A stretch of DNA of 64,000 nucleotides, taken from the NCBI GenBank assembly GCA_017431035.1, contig JAFRLW010000012.1:39582-103581 (forward strand), read 5' to 3'. This stretch comes from Clostridia bacterium. GTDB lineage: Bacteria; Bacillota; Clostridia; Oscillospirales; Acutalibacteraceae. Every line of letters starts with the position of its first letter. The first letter of the stretch is position 1. The position numbers and the translations under genes were made by a program. Shown in pieces: positions 48,308 to 56,883 of the stretch. Below the pieces are notes generated by a model, which saw nothing but the letters and a program-made list of their open reading frames with translations, did no database searches and was not told the DNA's origin.

Positions 48308-49204
48308 ATGAAAGAAAAAATGCTTATTTCCACCGCGCTTCACGGCAATGTTGTTGACGACAATTTTACAGAAGCGGTAAAAATGATAAAGGAAGCGGGC
48401 TTTGATGCCTACGATTTATCACTTGATTTAATGTCAAGAAACAAGGACTGTCGTTTTAATAAGGAAAATTATCTTGCCGATGCAAAAGAACTCCGTGCTT
48501 TTGCCGACAGTATAGGTATAGTTTGCAATCAGGCACACGCCCCTTTTCCGTCAGGTTATACAGATGACGAAAAGACAGAAGAAGCCTTTAGGTATATTGT
48601 CAGAAGTATGGAAATAGCCTCGATTTGCGGGGCAAAACATATCGTAATACACCCGAAAAAGCACCTGCCTTATAAGACTAACAAAGAAGAACTTTTTAAT
48701 ATAAATATTGAGTTCTATAAATCACTTATACCCTATGCCGAAAAGTATAATATTAAAATTGCGCTTGAAAATATGTGGGGAAGAAACACTTATTTAGGAA
48801 AACACTCGCCCATAGTTGCGAGCGTTTGTTCAAACCCGTATGAGTTTCGGCGCTATCTTGACAATTTGCCGAGTGAGTTGTTTATTGCTTGTGTCGATTT
48901 AGGGCATATAGTGCTAACGAATGAAAATATCACCGAGTTTATGAAAGTTCTCGGTCACGACAGGGTAAAGGCGCTTCATATTCACGATAACGATATAATC
49001 GCCGATTTGCACACCCTGCCCTTTATCGGCAAAATACCTTTTGACGAGTTTATAAACGCCTTAAAAGAAATTGATTATGACGGGGATTTCACATTTGAAA
49101 CGATATACTATGAACAGGCGTTTCCAAAAGAGTTAAAACCCTATTCATTAAAACTGCTAAATGAAACGGGAAAATATTTTGTTAAAAAGTTATATGAAAA
49201 ATAA
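48308..49204 (+). CDS. Sugar phosphate isomerase/epimerase-like TIM barrel
   Basis: This is a 298-residue AP-endonuclease-2/xylose-isomerase-like barrel. Metal ligands appear in order: E in IALENMWG near 152, D in CVDLGH near 198, H/D in HIHDND near 226 and E in FTFETIYY near 262, with IVIHPKKH near 112. Substrate unknown; comparable enzymes epimerise hexuloses or act on inositols. It begins 2 bp after the BI-1 stop with a weak Shine-Dalgarno, so translational coupling is likely. Confidence 0.87.
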   Translation: MKEKMLISTALHGNVVDDNFTEAVKMIKEAGFDAYDLSLDLMSRNKDCRFNKENYLADAKELRAFADSIGIVCNQAHAPFPSGYTDDEKTEEAFRYIVRSMEIASICGAKHIVIHPKKHLPYKTNKEELFNINIEFYKSLIPYAEKYNIKIALENMWGRNTYLGKHSPIVASVCSNPYEFRRYLDNLPSELFIACVDLGHIVLTNENITEFMKVLGHDRVKALHIHDNDIIADLHTLPFIGKIPFDEFINALKEIDYDGDFTFETIYYEQAFPKELKPYSLKLLNETGKYFVKKLYEK

Positions 49205-49275
49205 AAAAAGTTCCGCTAAGGGCTTCTTCGGACTGAAAATCCTTATTTGAAGCCGCAAAAAAGCGGAACTTTTAT
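49205..49275. terminator. Long interrupted hairpin between convergent genes
   Basis: AAAAGTTCCGCT and AGCGGAACTTTT form a 12-bp outer stem enclosing a nested GGCTTC/GAAGCC hairpin. The outer stem carries Ts on either strand, so it can terminate the isomerase transcript and the convergent small membrane protein. Confidence 0.85.
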
Positions 49276-49276
49276 C

Positions 49277-49765
49277 TTATGATTTCATTATAAAATTAGA
49301 GGTGTCAACCGGTCCTTTATTGGAGTGACGCCTACGACGCTTTCTTCTCCTTTTAGTGATGGGAAGAAGAAAAAATGAGAGTACAACGGGCGTCAAACAA
49401 ATGGTATTAGAAAAGAACAGATTTAGCAACCCCGCAAGCTTAAAAACAGAAAACGGACTAAACAAAAAATAATAGTACGGGTCAAGGTCAAAAAACGCCA
49501 TAACCGATGAGGCTACAACAATAAAGCCGACTAAAGTTCCGTTTATAATATAATATGTTTTGCGATGATGAACAGTTTTTATACTTGTGTTGAGGGTGGT
49601 TATAAACCACACAACGAAGAAAAGATATGCCGCACCGTTTATGGCGATACGAATAATACCGTCGCCAATAAACTCGCCTAAAAAAACAAACTCTAAAACT
49701 ACTGAAATAATAAAAAGCGGCAATAAAACTTCGCTCAATCTTTTTCCGAGACGTTTGAATTTCAA
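49277..49765 (-). CDS. Small membrane protein with Arg-rich tail (unknown)
   Basis: This is a 162-residue protein with four hydrophobic segments (about 13-32, 36-57, 71-92, 105-130). A very basic stretch RRRKRRRRH follows near residue 140, then a polar end. The positive-inside rule puts both termini in the cytoplasm. I recognise no family. GGGGGAT precedes ATG. It has its own promoter framed by an inverted repeat, implying specific regulation. Confidence 0.72.
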   Translation of the reverse strand: MKFKRLGKRLSEVLLPLFIISVVLEFVFLGEFIGDGIIRIAINGAAYLFFVVWFITTLNTSIKTVHHRKTYYIINGTLVGFIVVASSVMAFFDLDPYYYFLFSPFSVFKLAGLLNLFFSNTICLTPVVLSFFLLPITKRRRKRRRRHSNKGPVDTSNFIMKS

Positions 49766-49793
49766 GCTGATATCCCCCTAAAAAAGTCATATC

Positions 49794-49830
49794 ACTTGTA
49801 TTTTAACATACAAAGTATTATAATACAAGT
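49794..49830. promoter_or_regulatory. Inverted repeat framing the promoter of the small membrane protein
   Basis: ACTTGTATT (49794-49802) and AATACAAGT (49822-49830) are perfect inverted 9-mers with a 19-bp centre. On the minus strand the promoter TTGTAT (49823-49828) - 17 bp - TAAAAT (49800-49805) lies exactly between and within the arms. Confidence 0.5.
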
Positions 49831-49853
49831 AAAAAAGTTGCGAATGACTTTCT

Positions 49854-49882
49854 TTGATTGATAAGCGAAGCGGCGTTATGAT
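49854..49882 (+). promoter_or_regulatory. sigma-A promoter of SGNH esterase gene
   Basis: TTGATT (49854-49859) and TATGAT (49877-49882) are 17 bp apart, 27 bp before ATG. Confidence 0.6.
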
Positions 49883-49909
49883 ATATTAAGCAAAAGGGCG
49901 TGAAAGTTT

Positions 49910-51193
49910 ATGAAAAAAACAATACTTACTTTGTTTGTTTGTCTTTTGGCGGCTTTGATTTTATCCGCACCTATGACAATTCATACAAAAGCGGAGCAAA
50001 ACGTATATAAATTTGATGACCTTATAAAGCAGGAAAAGGTCAAAATACTCGGCAGAACCGAGCCGCAAATGGCGACGGCGTACTGGGCGGGAAACGGTAT
50101 TGAAATGAATATAAACAGCGGCGGCAATGATATATTGTTCAAAATCTTCACCACCGAGCCGCAGGTTTTCTTTGAGGCGTTTGTAGACGGCAGTTCTATA
50201 GGAAGAATAGCCGAGCCCGTGACTCCTGAAAACACTTCTCTTAAAGTTTCGGGTATTCCTAAGGGAGAACATCTACTTAGAATTGTAAGAGAAACGCCGA
50301 CAAGCAAAGACGACACGGCATTTACTTTTTTTGACGAAATATCTTTTGACGGAACAATAAACCAAAAGCCTGCCGACCGAGAACTGTATATAGAGATAAT
50401 AGGCGACTCGTATGCCGTGGGGTCAGGTGTTCTCGGAACTTATAAGTACGGCGAGACTTATACGGTGCGTGACCATTCCGCAACACATTCCTTTGGCTAT
50501 TATGTGGCGGAAAACCTGAACGCCGATTATTCAATAGTAGCCGCCGGCGGACTCGGATTATACGAAATGAGCGACGAGAAAAAGGAGAATTATTCGGGCG
50601 TTCCCACCACCATACAGGAAATATACAACTATACAAACGGTGTTTACGACTATGAAAATGAAGGTAAATACGATTTTGCCAGAAAGCCCGACATCATAAT
50701 TCTTCGCATAGGAGCAAATGATGACGGCAAAAACGAAGCAAATTGGACAAATGAGTTTATATCTTTTATAGAAGAAATCCGCTCAAAAAACGGGAATAAC
50801 GTTCCGATAATTTATTCCGGAACAAGAAAAAACGCCCATTTTGCAAGTGTTTTGACGGCTATAAAAGGAAAACTCAAGGATAAAAACGTTTATGCGGTTG
50901 CAACCGATATAGAGGGTCTTGGCGGTGCGGCTTTACCGACACAGAAATCAGGTCACCCGAATATTGCGGAACAACAACAAATAGCAAACGACATATTAAA
51001 GGTTATAAATGATAACAATTTGACCGAGTATCATAAAAACACAAAGGACGATAGCGAGATAAAACCGCAAAACAAAGACGGCAAAAATACAAAAACAAAA
51101 GATATAGCGGTTTACACGGCGATAGCCGTATCGGTAATTGTCGCAGGTGTAATAATTTTTATTTTGATAAGAAAGAAAAAGAAACAAAAATAA
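49910..51193 (+). CDS. Membrane-anchored SGNH/CE2-like carbohydrate esterase
   Basis: This 427-residue protein has an N-terminal signal peptide (to about residue 28). A beta-sandwich domain (about 30-150) is followed by an SGNH hydrolase domain with IGDSYAVGSG (serine near 167), a GLGLY block, RIGANDDG near 250, and SGHPN with the catalytic histidine near 345. This two-domain order resembles CE2 acetyl-xylan/acetyl-glucan esterases. A linker, one membrane helix (IAVSVIVAGVIIFILI) and a Lys-rich tail anchor it, so it deacetylates polysaccharide at the cell surface. Confidence 0.87.
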   Translation: MKKTILTLFVCLLAALILSAPMTIHTKAEQNVYKFDDLIKQEKVKILGRTEPQMATAYWAGNGIEMNINSGGNDILFKIFTTEPQVFFEAFVDGSSIGRIAEPVTPENTSLKVSGIPKGEHLLRIVRETPTSKDDTAFTFFDEISFDGTINQKPADRELYIEIIGDSYAVGSGVLGTYKYGETYTVRDHSATHSFGYYVAENLNADYSIVAAGGLGLYEMSDEKKENYSGVPTTIQEIYNYTNGVYDYENEGKYDFARKPDIIILRIGANDDGKNEANWTNEFISFIEEIRSKNGNNVPIIYSGTRKNAHFASVLTAIKGKLKDKNVYAVATDIEGLGGAALPTQKSGHPNIAEQQQIANDILKVINDNNLTEYHKNTKDDSEIKPQNKDGKNTKTKDIAVYTAIAVSVIVAGVIIFILIRKKKKQK

Positions 51194-51196
51194 AAT

Positions 51197-51238
51197 AAAA
51201 AAGAGGGTTTAGGCAAAATGCCTAAATCCTCTTTTTTA
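51197..51238. terminator. Bidirectional terminator between esterase and recG
   Basis: AAAAAAGAGGGTTTAGGCA and TGCCTAAATCCTCTTTTTT pair with one mismatch around a short A-loop; T-runs on both strands serve the convergent genes. Confidence 0.93.
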
Positions 51239-53254
51239 ATTCTCGGTAAATGATTTATAAAGGTCTATTACTCTGCGCCTTAGCGCCGCACACTCGTCAC
51301 TTTTTAGTTTCGGGTCGGTTTCAAGCAATGCCGCCGCAGCCATAGAAGCCATACGCATAGCGTCGCCGTCGGCATAAAGGTCGGCAATTTTAAGTTCGGG
51401 CAAACCGTGTTGGCGGTTGCCTAAAAAGTCGCCCGGCCCTCTCATTTTAAGGTCACAGTCGGCGATAGTAAATCCGTCCCTTGTAGAGCGTATAACTTCA
51501 AGTCGCTCTTTAGCGCCTTTTGAGTCGGAAACGAGAATACAATATGACTCGTGTTTTCCTCTGCCTATTCTGCCTCGCAGTTGATGCAGTTGTGACAGAC
51601 CGAAACGCTCGGCGTTTTCTATCATCAAAACGGCGGCGTTTGGAACGTCTATGCCCACCTCTATAACCGTTGTGCAAACAAGTAAATCTATTTTTTTGTT
51701 CTTAAAGTCCGCCATTATTTCGTCTTTTTTGGCGGCTTTCATTTTGCCGTGCAAAAGACCGACTTTATAATTCTTAAAATCACATTTTAAGAGTTTTTCA
51801 TAGTATTCTTCAGCGGAGGCTAAACCCGATTGCTCGTTTTCCTCCACCATAGGACAAACGATATACCCTTGTCTGCCCTCGTTTATCAGTTTTTTTATAA
51901 ACCCAAAAGCCCTTTCTCTTTTATCAGAGCCTATGATATAGGTTTTTATACTGCCACGCCCTTTCGGGTATTCGTCAAGTATACTTATATCAAGGTCGCC
52001 GTAGATTATAAGTCCCATTGTGCGAGGTATCGGCGTTGCCGACATAACAAGCGTATGCACGCCCTCGCCTTTGTTTGACAAAGCGCCCCTTTGAGCCACG
52101 CCGAAACGGTGTTGTTCATCGGTTATTACAAGCGCAATATTGCTGAATGCGGTGTCCTCGGTGATTATGGCGTGGGTGCCTATTAAAATATCTATCTCGC
52201 CAATGCCAAGTTTTTCTTTGATTTTTCGTTTTTTAGCGGGGGTGACGGCGCCGGTAAGCAGGCAAACATTTATATTGCTGTTACAAAACAGACTGTTAAA
52301 AAAGTTATAATGTTGTTCAGCCAAAATCTCGGTAGGCGCCATAAGAGCCGATTGATAACCGCTTTTTGCCGCACAAAACATAAGAGCGGCGGCGACGGCG
52401 GTTTTGCCGCTGCCGACATCACCTTCAACAAGGCGGTTCATACTTTTTCCCGACTCCATATCACGTCTGCACTCGTTTATTACCTTTTGTTGAGCAGAAG
52501 TAAGGCTAAAGGGCAAAAGGGAAAAGAAACAGCCAAGAGAACTAAAGTCTATTTTAGGCGCCGATTTTTTCTTTTTTCCTTTCATAAGGCAAAGGCAGGT
52601 GCGCAAGATAAATAGTTCTTCAAAAACAAAGCGACGTTTTGCCGCTTCTAATACCTCTTTGCTTTTTGGAAAATGGACGTTATATATCGCTTCGGAAAAA
52701 TCGGTCAGTTTATAATTTTTCCTTACACTAAAGGGCAATACATCCTCTGTTATATCAACCGATTTTATGGCGGTTAAAACAAGTTTTTGCAGATTAGCTT
52801 GTGTAACGCCTTTCGTAAGCGGATAGATAGGGTGAAGCCCCGTATCGTTTTCCTCTCTGATTTCGGGGGAACTCATATTAAACGTATTGTACCCCTGCTC
52901 TATTTTGCCTGAAAAAACATAGGTTGAGCCAACGTTCAATTTTGCCGCCAAATATTTATTGTTGAAGATAGTGATGTTAAGATAGCCCGTGCCGTCGGTT
53001 ATTTTGAAACGGTAAAGGGTCATATTTTTTCTGATTTTGTGTTCTGATATATCGGTAACGATTTTTCCTTTAACGCAAACCCTTTCACCGTCCATACAGT
53101 CAAAAATCTGCTGTATGTGACTGAAATCGGCATAATCACGGGGAAAATAATACAAAAGGGCACCGATAGTATCGATGCCCAAACGACCAAGAACTAAGGC
53201 GCGCTTTTCACCCACGCCTTTTAAGTATCTTATGTCAGTATCAAATGTCAACAT
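51236..53254 (-). CDS. recG: ATP-dependent DNA helicase RecG
   Basis: This roughly 672-residue branch-migration helicase processes stalled forks and Holliday junctions. It has an N-terminal wedge/OB domain (IRYLKGVGEKRA, then ICVKGKIVTDISEH). The helicase core follows: GDVGSGKTAVA near 278, APTEILAEQH, TDEQHRFGVAQR near 375, SATPIPRT, then GLLHGKM, VIEVGIDVPNA and QLRGRIGRG. ATG 53254 fits family N-termini; a GTG at 53263 overlaps the preceding stop and lies close to the weak Shine-Dalgarno. It ends the ymdB-SBP-yloU-fakA-recG run, with the same yloU-yloV-recG neighbourhood seen in Bacillus. Confidence 0.96.
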   Translation of the reverse strand: MLTFDTDIRYLKGVGEKRALVLGRLGIDTIGALLYYFPRDYADFSHIQQIFDCMDGERVCVKGKIVTDISEHKIRKNMTLYRFKITDGTGYLNITIFNNKYLAAKLNVGSTYVFSGKIEQGYNTFNMSSPEIREENDTGLHPIYPLTKGVTQANLQKLVLTAIKSVDITEDVLPFSVRKNYKLTDFSEAIYNVHFPKSKEVLEAAKRRFVFEELFILRTCLCLMKGKKKKSAPKIDFSSLGCFFSLLPFSLTSAQQKVINECRRDMESGKSMNRLVEGDVGSGKTAVAAALMFCAAKSGYQSALMAPTEILAEQHYNFFNSLFCNSNINVCLLTGAVTPAKKRKIKEKLGIGEIDILIGTHAIITEDTAFSNIALVITDEQHRFGVAQRGALSNKGEGVHTLVMSATPIPRTMGLIIYGDLDISILDEYPKGRGSIKTYIIGSDKRERAFGFIKKLINEGRQGYIVCPMVEENEQSGLASAEEYYEKLLKCDFKNYKVGLLHGKMKAAKKDEIMADFKNKKIDLLVCTTVIEVGIDVPNAAVLMIENAERFGLSQLHQLRGRIGRGKHESYCILVSDSKGAKERLEVIRSTRDGFTIADCDLKMRGPGDFLGNRQHGLPELKIADLYADGDAMRMASMAAAALLETDPKLKSDECAALRRRVIDLYKSFTEN

Positions 53255-53262
53255 AAATATCA

Positions 53263-54954
53263 CTACTCAACCGAAATAATGAAATAATATACGGGTTGGT
53301 CGCCCTTGACAAAGGTGATTTCAACCTTGTCGCCCCATTTGGCAGTCATTTCTTCCTCTAAAGCGGCGGCAGCCTCTTCGGTTACGGCGTCGCCGTAATA
53401 AACGGTGACGAACTGACTGTTCTTTTTAAGCATTTGCTTTAAGAGTTTTGAAGCGGCTTTATTAAGATCTTCTTCAAGGAAGGAAAGTTTGCCCTCAATC
53501 AGAGCCATAATCTCGCCTTGTTTAATATCGTGGCCGTCAAACTCGGAATCTCTTGCGGCAAAGGTTATGCTTCCCGTCGCAATTTTTTCGGAGGCTTTTT
53601 GCATTTCTATAGCCTGAGCCTCGTTATCGCTTGATCCCTCAAAATCGAGGGCTTTAAGCATAGCGGCAACGCCCTGAGGAACGGTGCGTGTATGAAGAAC
53701 GTAAACGTTTCTTGAACTGAGCGGAATAGCCTGTTCCGCCGCCATAATTATATTCTTGTTGTTAGGAAGAACATATACGGTCTCGGCAGGGGTGGCTTCA
53801 ATAGCGTTTAGAATATCGTCGGTGCTCGGGTTCATAGTCTGACCGCCGCTGACGATATTATCAACTCCGAGATCGGAGAAAAGTTGAGCAAGTCCGCTGC
53901 CTGCGCAAACCGATACGTAGCCTACGGGTTTTGAAATCTCTACCGACTCCATTTTTTTGGCTTTGGCTTTTTTGCCTGCCGCCTCTTTTTTACGTTTAAC
54001 CTCGGCGTCGTGTTTTGCCTTTTCGTGTTGGTCACGCATATTCTCAATTTTCAGGTGAACAAGTTGACCAAAGGTAAGACCTTTTTCAATGGCGTTGCCG
54101 GGGTGATCTGTATGAACGTGAACCTTGATAATCTCCTCGTCATCAACCACTACAACGCAGTCGCCGATAGACTCAAGATATGAGCGGAGTTCTTGCGGCT
54201 TTGTTTTAATCTTTTTATCACGGTTTACTATAAACTCGGTGCAATATGTGAAGGTGATTTCGGTTTCGAACTCGCCCGCCGCACTAACCGACTCGTCATA
54301 GGTCTGTTCGGTGGAGACAGTGGCCTCTCCGCCCTCGTTTTCAATAATTTTATTATCACGGAGAACCGACAACATACCCTCAAGTATGTAAATATAACCC
54401 TGACCGCCTGCGTCTACAACGCCGGCTTGTTTAAGGGTGGGGAGAAGTTCCGGTGTTTCGGCAAGAGCCTCTTTTGCGCCGTCAAACGCCGCCTCGAAAA
54501 CGCCGAGAACGTCTGCGCCGGCGCTTAGCGCCTCGCTCGCTTTTTCACTACCCACTCTCGCAACGGTGAGTATTGTTCCCTCTGTCGGTTTCATAACGGC
54601 TTTATACGCCGCCTCAACGCCGAAAGAAAAAGCGTTTTTGAGTTCCTCGGCGGTTATCTCGTCTTTTGTAATACCTTTGGCAAAGCCACGGAACAAAAGA
54701 GAAGTGATAACGCCGGAGTTTCCACGAGCACCTCTAAGCAGGGCGGAAGCATTGGTTTTTGCAACCTCAGCTGCACTCTCGCCCTCCATTTCTTTAAGAA
54801 CGGAAACGGAGTTTTGAAGTGTTAGTGACATATTTGTTCCGGTATCGCCGTCCGGCACCGGAAAAACGTTCAAATCGTCTACAGATTTTTTGTGATTAAA
54901 TAGGTTATTTGCGCCCGATATAATCGCATCACGCAAAATATCACCGTTATACAA
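53263..54954 (-). CDS. DAK2-domain fatty acid kinase-like protein (YloV/FakA)
   Basis: This is a protein of about 563 residues. An N-terminal DAK2 kinase-like domain (NVFPVPDGDTGTNMSLT near 30, RGARGNSGVI near 75, DAGGQGY near 185) is followed by a middle domain and a C-terminal DegV-like region. With a DegV/FakB protein, FakA phosphorylates fatty acids. The DegV at 10.7 kb is a candidate partner. AAAGGGGTG lies 6 nt before TTG 54954; the GTG 54963 is inside that Shine-Dalgarno, so I use the TTG. It touches recG by one base in the longer RecG reading. Confidence 0.93.
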   Translation of the reverse strand: MYNGDILRDAIISGANNLFNHKKSVDDLNVFPVPDGDTGTNMSLTLQNSVSVLKEMEGESAAEVAKTNASALLRGARGNSGVITSLLFRGFAKGITKDEITAEELKNAFSFGVEAAYKAVMKPTEGTILTVARVGSEKASEALSAGADVLGVFEAAFDGAKEALAETPELLPTLKQAGVVDAGGQGYIYILEGMLSVLRDNKIIENEGGEATVSTEQTYDESVSAAGEFETEITFTYCTEFIVNRDKKIKTKPQELRSYLESIGDCVVVVDDEEIIKVHVHTDHPGNAIEKGLTFGQLVHLKIENMRDQHEKAKHDAEVKRKKEAAGKKAKAKKMESVEISKPVGYVSVCAGSGLAQLFSDLGVDNIVSGGQTMNPSTDDILNAIEATPAETVYVLPNNKNIIMAAEQAIPLSSRNVYVLHTRTVPQGVAAMLKALDFEGSSDNEAQAIEMQKASEKIATGSITFAARDSEFDGHDIKQGEIMALIEGKLSFLEEDLNKAASKLLKQMLKKNSQFVTVYYGDAVTEEAAAALEEEMTAKWGDKVEITFVKGDQPVYYFIISVE

Positions 54955-54983
54955 GTAAAACACCCCTTTAAGTGAAGAAAAAA

Positions 54984-55334
54984 CTATTCTTTAATACCGT
55001 CAACCTTAATAACAACACGGTCAACGGGTGTGCCGGTTATTTTTTCAACTTTGTATTTAACCTTTTCGGTAATGCTTGACGCAATAGCGTTTATATTCAT
55101 ACCGTATGTGACAACAATGTGTATTTCAACATTTAGTTTATCGGCGTTTCCGGTAACTTTTATGCCGGTATCAAGCGCACTGTCTTTTAAGAATATTTTT
55201 GAAAGACGCTGTCTGTTGTTGCTCGGCACCATACCTACAACGCCAAAGCAGGATATAACTTCATTACCTATAAGTCGGCTCAAAAAGCCAACGGTAAGTT
55301 CAATGTTGCCAAGTCTTGTTTCATAAGATATCAT
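54984..55334 (-). CDS. Asp23/Gls24 family envelope stress protein (YloU)
   Basis: This 116-residue protein has the Asp23 pattern: NIELTVGFLSRLIGNEVISCFGVVGM, VEIHIVVTYGMNINAIASSITEKVKYKVEKITG, VDRVVIKVDGI. Such proteins are membrane-proximal and linked to envelope stress; YloU neighbours YloV (FakA-like) as here. AAAGGAGG is 8 nt before ATG 55334; an in-frame TTG two codons earlier is less likely. Confidence 0.93.
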   Translation of the reverse strand: MISYETRLGNIELTVGFLSRLIGNEVISCFGVVGMVPSNNRQRLSKIFLKDSALDTGIKVTGNADKLNVEIHIVVTYGMNINAIASSITEKVKYKVEKITGTPVDRVVIKVDGIKE

Positions 55335-55349
55335 AAACAAATCCTCCTT

Positions 55350-56867
55350 TTAGAAATCGTAATTTGCCATACTGTAATATATGTCGCACGAAAGCCCCTC
55401 TACGCCGCCTTTTATGGTATCGCTGTAGAAAAGAGAGCCTTTTCGGTAAAGTATAGGTATTTCGGGCATTTCGGTGAGCAAAACTCCCGAAAGCGCCGAC
55501 AGGGTAATCTGTCCCGAGTCATAAGCCGAAACCGAGCTGGAAACGGTCATAGCGGTATCGGGATTTGACTCGCTGACGCCGAAAGCCGCTCTCCCGCCCG
55601 GACAGGCAAGTTCCCTTATATCCATATTGGGCGCTATTTTAACTTCACCGAGGTAAAGTTGAAAGGCACCCGACTGCAAACGGTTTATATAGGTATCATA
55701 AGGCACCGCATCAACGGTGATTTCAATACCTGCCGCTTTGGCGTTAAGGGTAATAACGTGCGCCGCCGTCATACGAGAGGAATTATCCTCGTTTACAAGC
55801 AAAGTAAAGGACGCTCTGTTTCCCTGTTCGGATTTATAAATCCCATCTTCGCCTTTTATAGTATAACCTATATTTTTAAGATTTTCAATAGAAACATCTT
55901 CGTTTGGTTTTTCACTTAGCGAGGAAGTCGCCTTTACATCGGGTAATACGGGGTTAAAAAATCCCTTTGCCGCTGTGGCGGCGCCGAAGTAGGCTTTGTC
56001 TGCTATTTCGCTTCTTGAAAGGGCGGAGGATATGGCGTATCTCATCTCCTTTGAAGAAAGCGCACCGTAAGATGAGTTTATTCCGATATAAACCAAGTGG
56101 TTTATATCAACGTCGCACCTTTTTCCGTCCATACGAACAATATTTGAGGAAGAGTCGGTATAATATATATCGACAACACCGCTCTCAACATAGTGCGAGG
56201 AAGCCTCCGCATCAGGCGAGGCAATAAGATTTATTTTGCTTATAAGACTTTTTATTCCGATATAATTTTCGTTTCTTGTAAGACAGTTGTTTTTTATATC
56301 AGGTATATATCTTCCGCTGCCGATAGGCGGTATCTCAACGCCGTCACTGTCGTTAAGCCCCGCTGAGTCGGTTTTTAATATCGGAAAGGTCAAAAGATTA
56401 AGAAAATACGGGTCAACACGGTTTAGTGTGAAAACTATTGTTTGCGGGTCGGGGGCTTCAACCGAGCCGACCTCCGCTAAAGAGTCCGCAAGACCAAAGG
56501 TGGAAGAACTTTTTGCAAAATTATAAGAATACAGAACGTCCGCCGAAGTGAGCGGTGAGCCGTCGCTGAAGGTGACGGCGCCTATATGCACGGTGTAAAC
56601 CGTTCCCTCATATTCGTTTGAAACGGCAATTTGCGGAACGGGTTTATACTTATTATCAAACTTATAAAGCGAGTCAAAAATAAGGGTTGACAAACGGCGG
56701 TTATGCACACTCTTTGCGGCGTATGGATTAAAAGAGTCGGTCCCGGAATACAGAAGTGTGATTTCGGCGTTTTCAGGCGCTTTAGGGAGTTTATCTTCGT
56801 CGCCTTTACAAGAAACGAGTGTAAAAAGACAAAAAAGGGACAATAAAACCGATAAAGCCTTTTTCAT
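55350..56867 (-). CDS. Family 5 extracellular solute-binding lipoprotein
   Basis: This roughly 505-residue lipoprotein has a lipobox LVSCK at about residues 17-21 (signal peptidase II site). It has a family 5 (oligopeptide/nickel) binding fold: LIFDSLYKFDNKYKPVPQIA, VTFSDGSPLTSADVLYSYNFA near 100-120, MRYAISSALSRSEIADKAYFG near 270. No permease or ATPase gene is adjacent; it lies between yloU and ymdB, so it is an orphan receptor. ATG 56867 follows GTGAGGTG; the earlier GTG is part of the Shine-Dalgarno. Confidence 0.9.
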   Translation of the reverse strand: MKKALSVLLSLFCLFTLVSCKGDEDKLPKAPENAEITLLYSGTDSFNPYAAKSVHNRRLSTLIFDSLYKFDNKYKPVPQIAVSNEYEGTVYTVHIGAVTFSDGSPLTSADVLYSYNFAKSSSTFGLADSLAEVGSVEAPDPQTIVFTLNRVDPYFLNLLTFPILKTDSAGLNDSDGVEIPPIGSGRYIPDIKNNCLTRNENYIGIKSLISKINLIASPDAEASSHYVESGVVDIYYTDSSSNIVRMDGKRCDVDINHLVYIGINSSYGALSSKEMRYAISSALSRSEIADKAYFGAATAAKGFFNPVLPDVKATSSLSEKPNEDVSIENLKNIGYTIKGEDGIYKSEQGNRASFTLLVNEDNSSRMTAAHVITLNAKAAGIEITVDAVPYDTYINRLQSGAFQLYLGEVKIAPNMDIRELACPGGRAAFGVSESNPDTAMTVSSSVSAYDSGQITLSALSGVLLTEMPEIPILYRKGSLFYSDTIKGGVEGLSCDIYYSMANYDF

Positions 56868-56883
56868 TTTTTTACACCTCACT

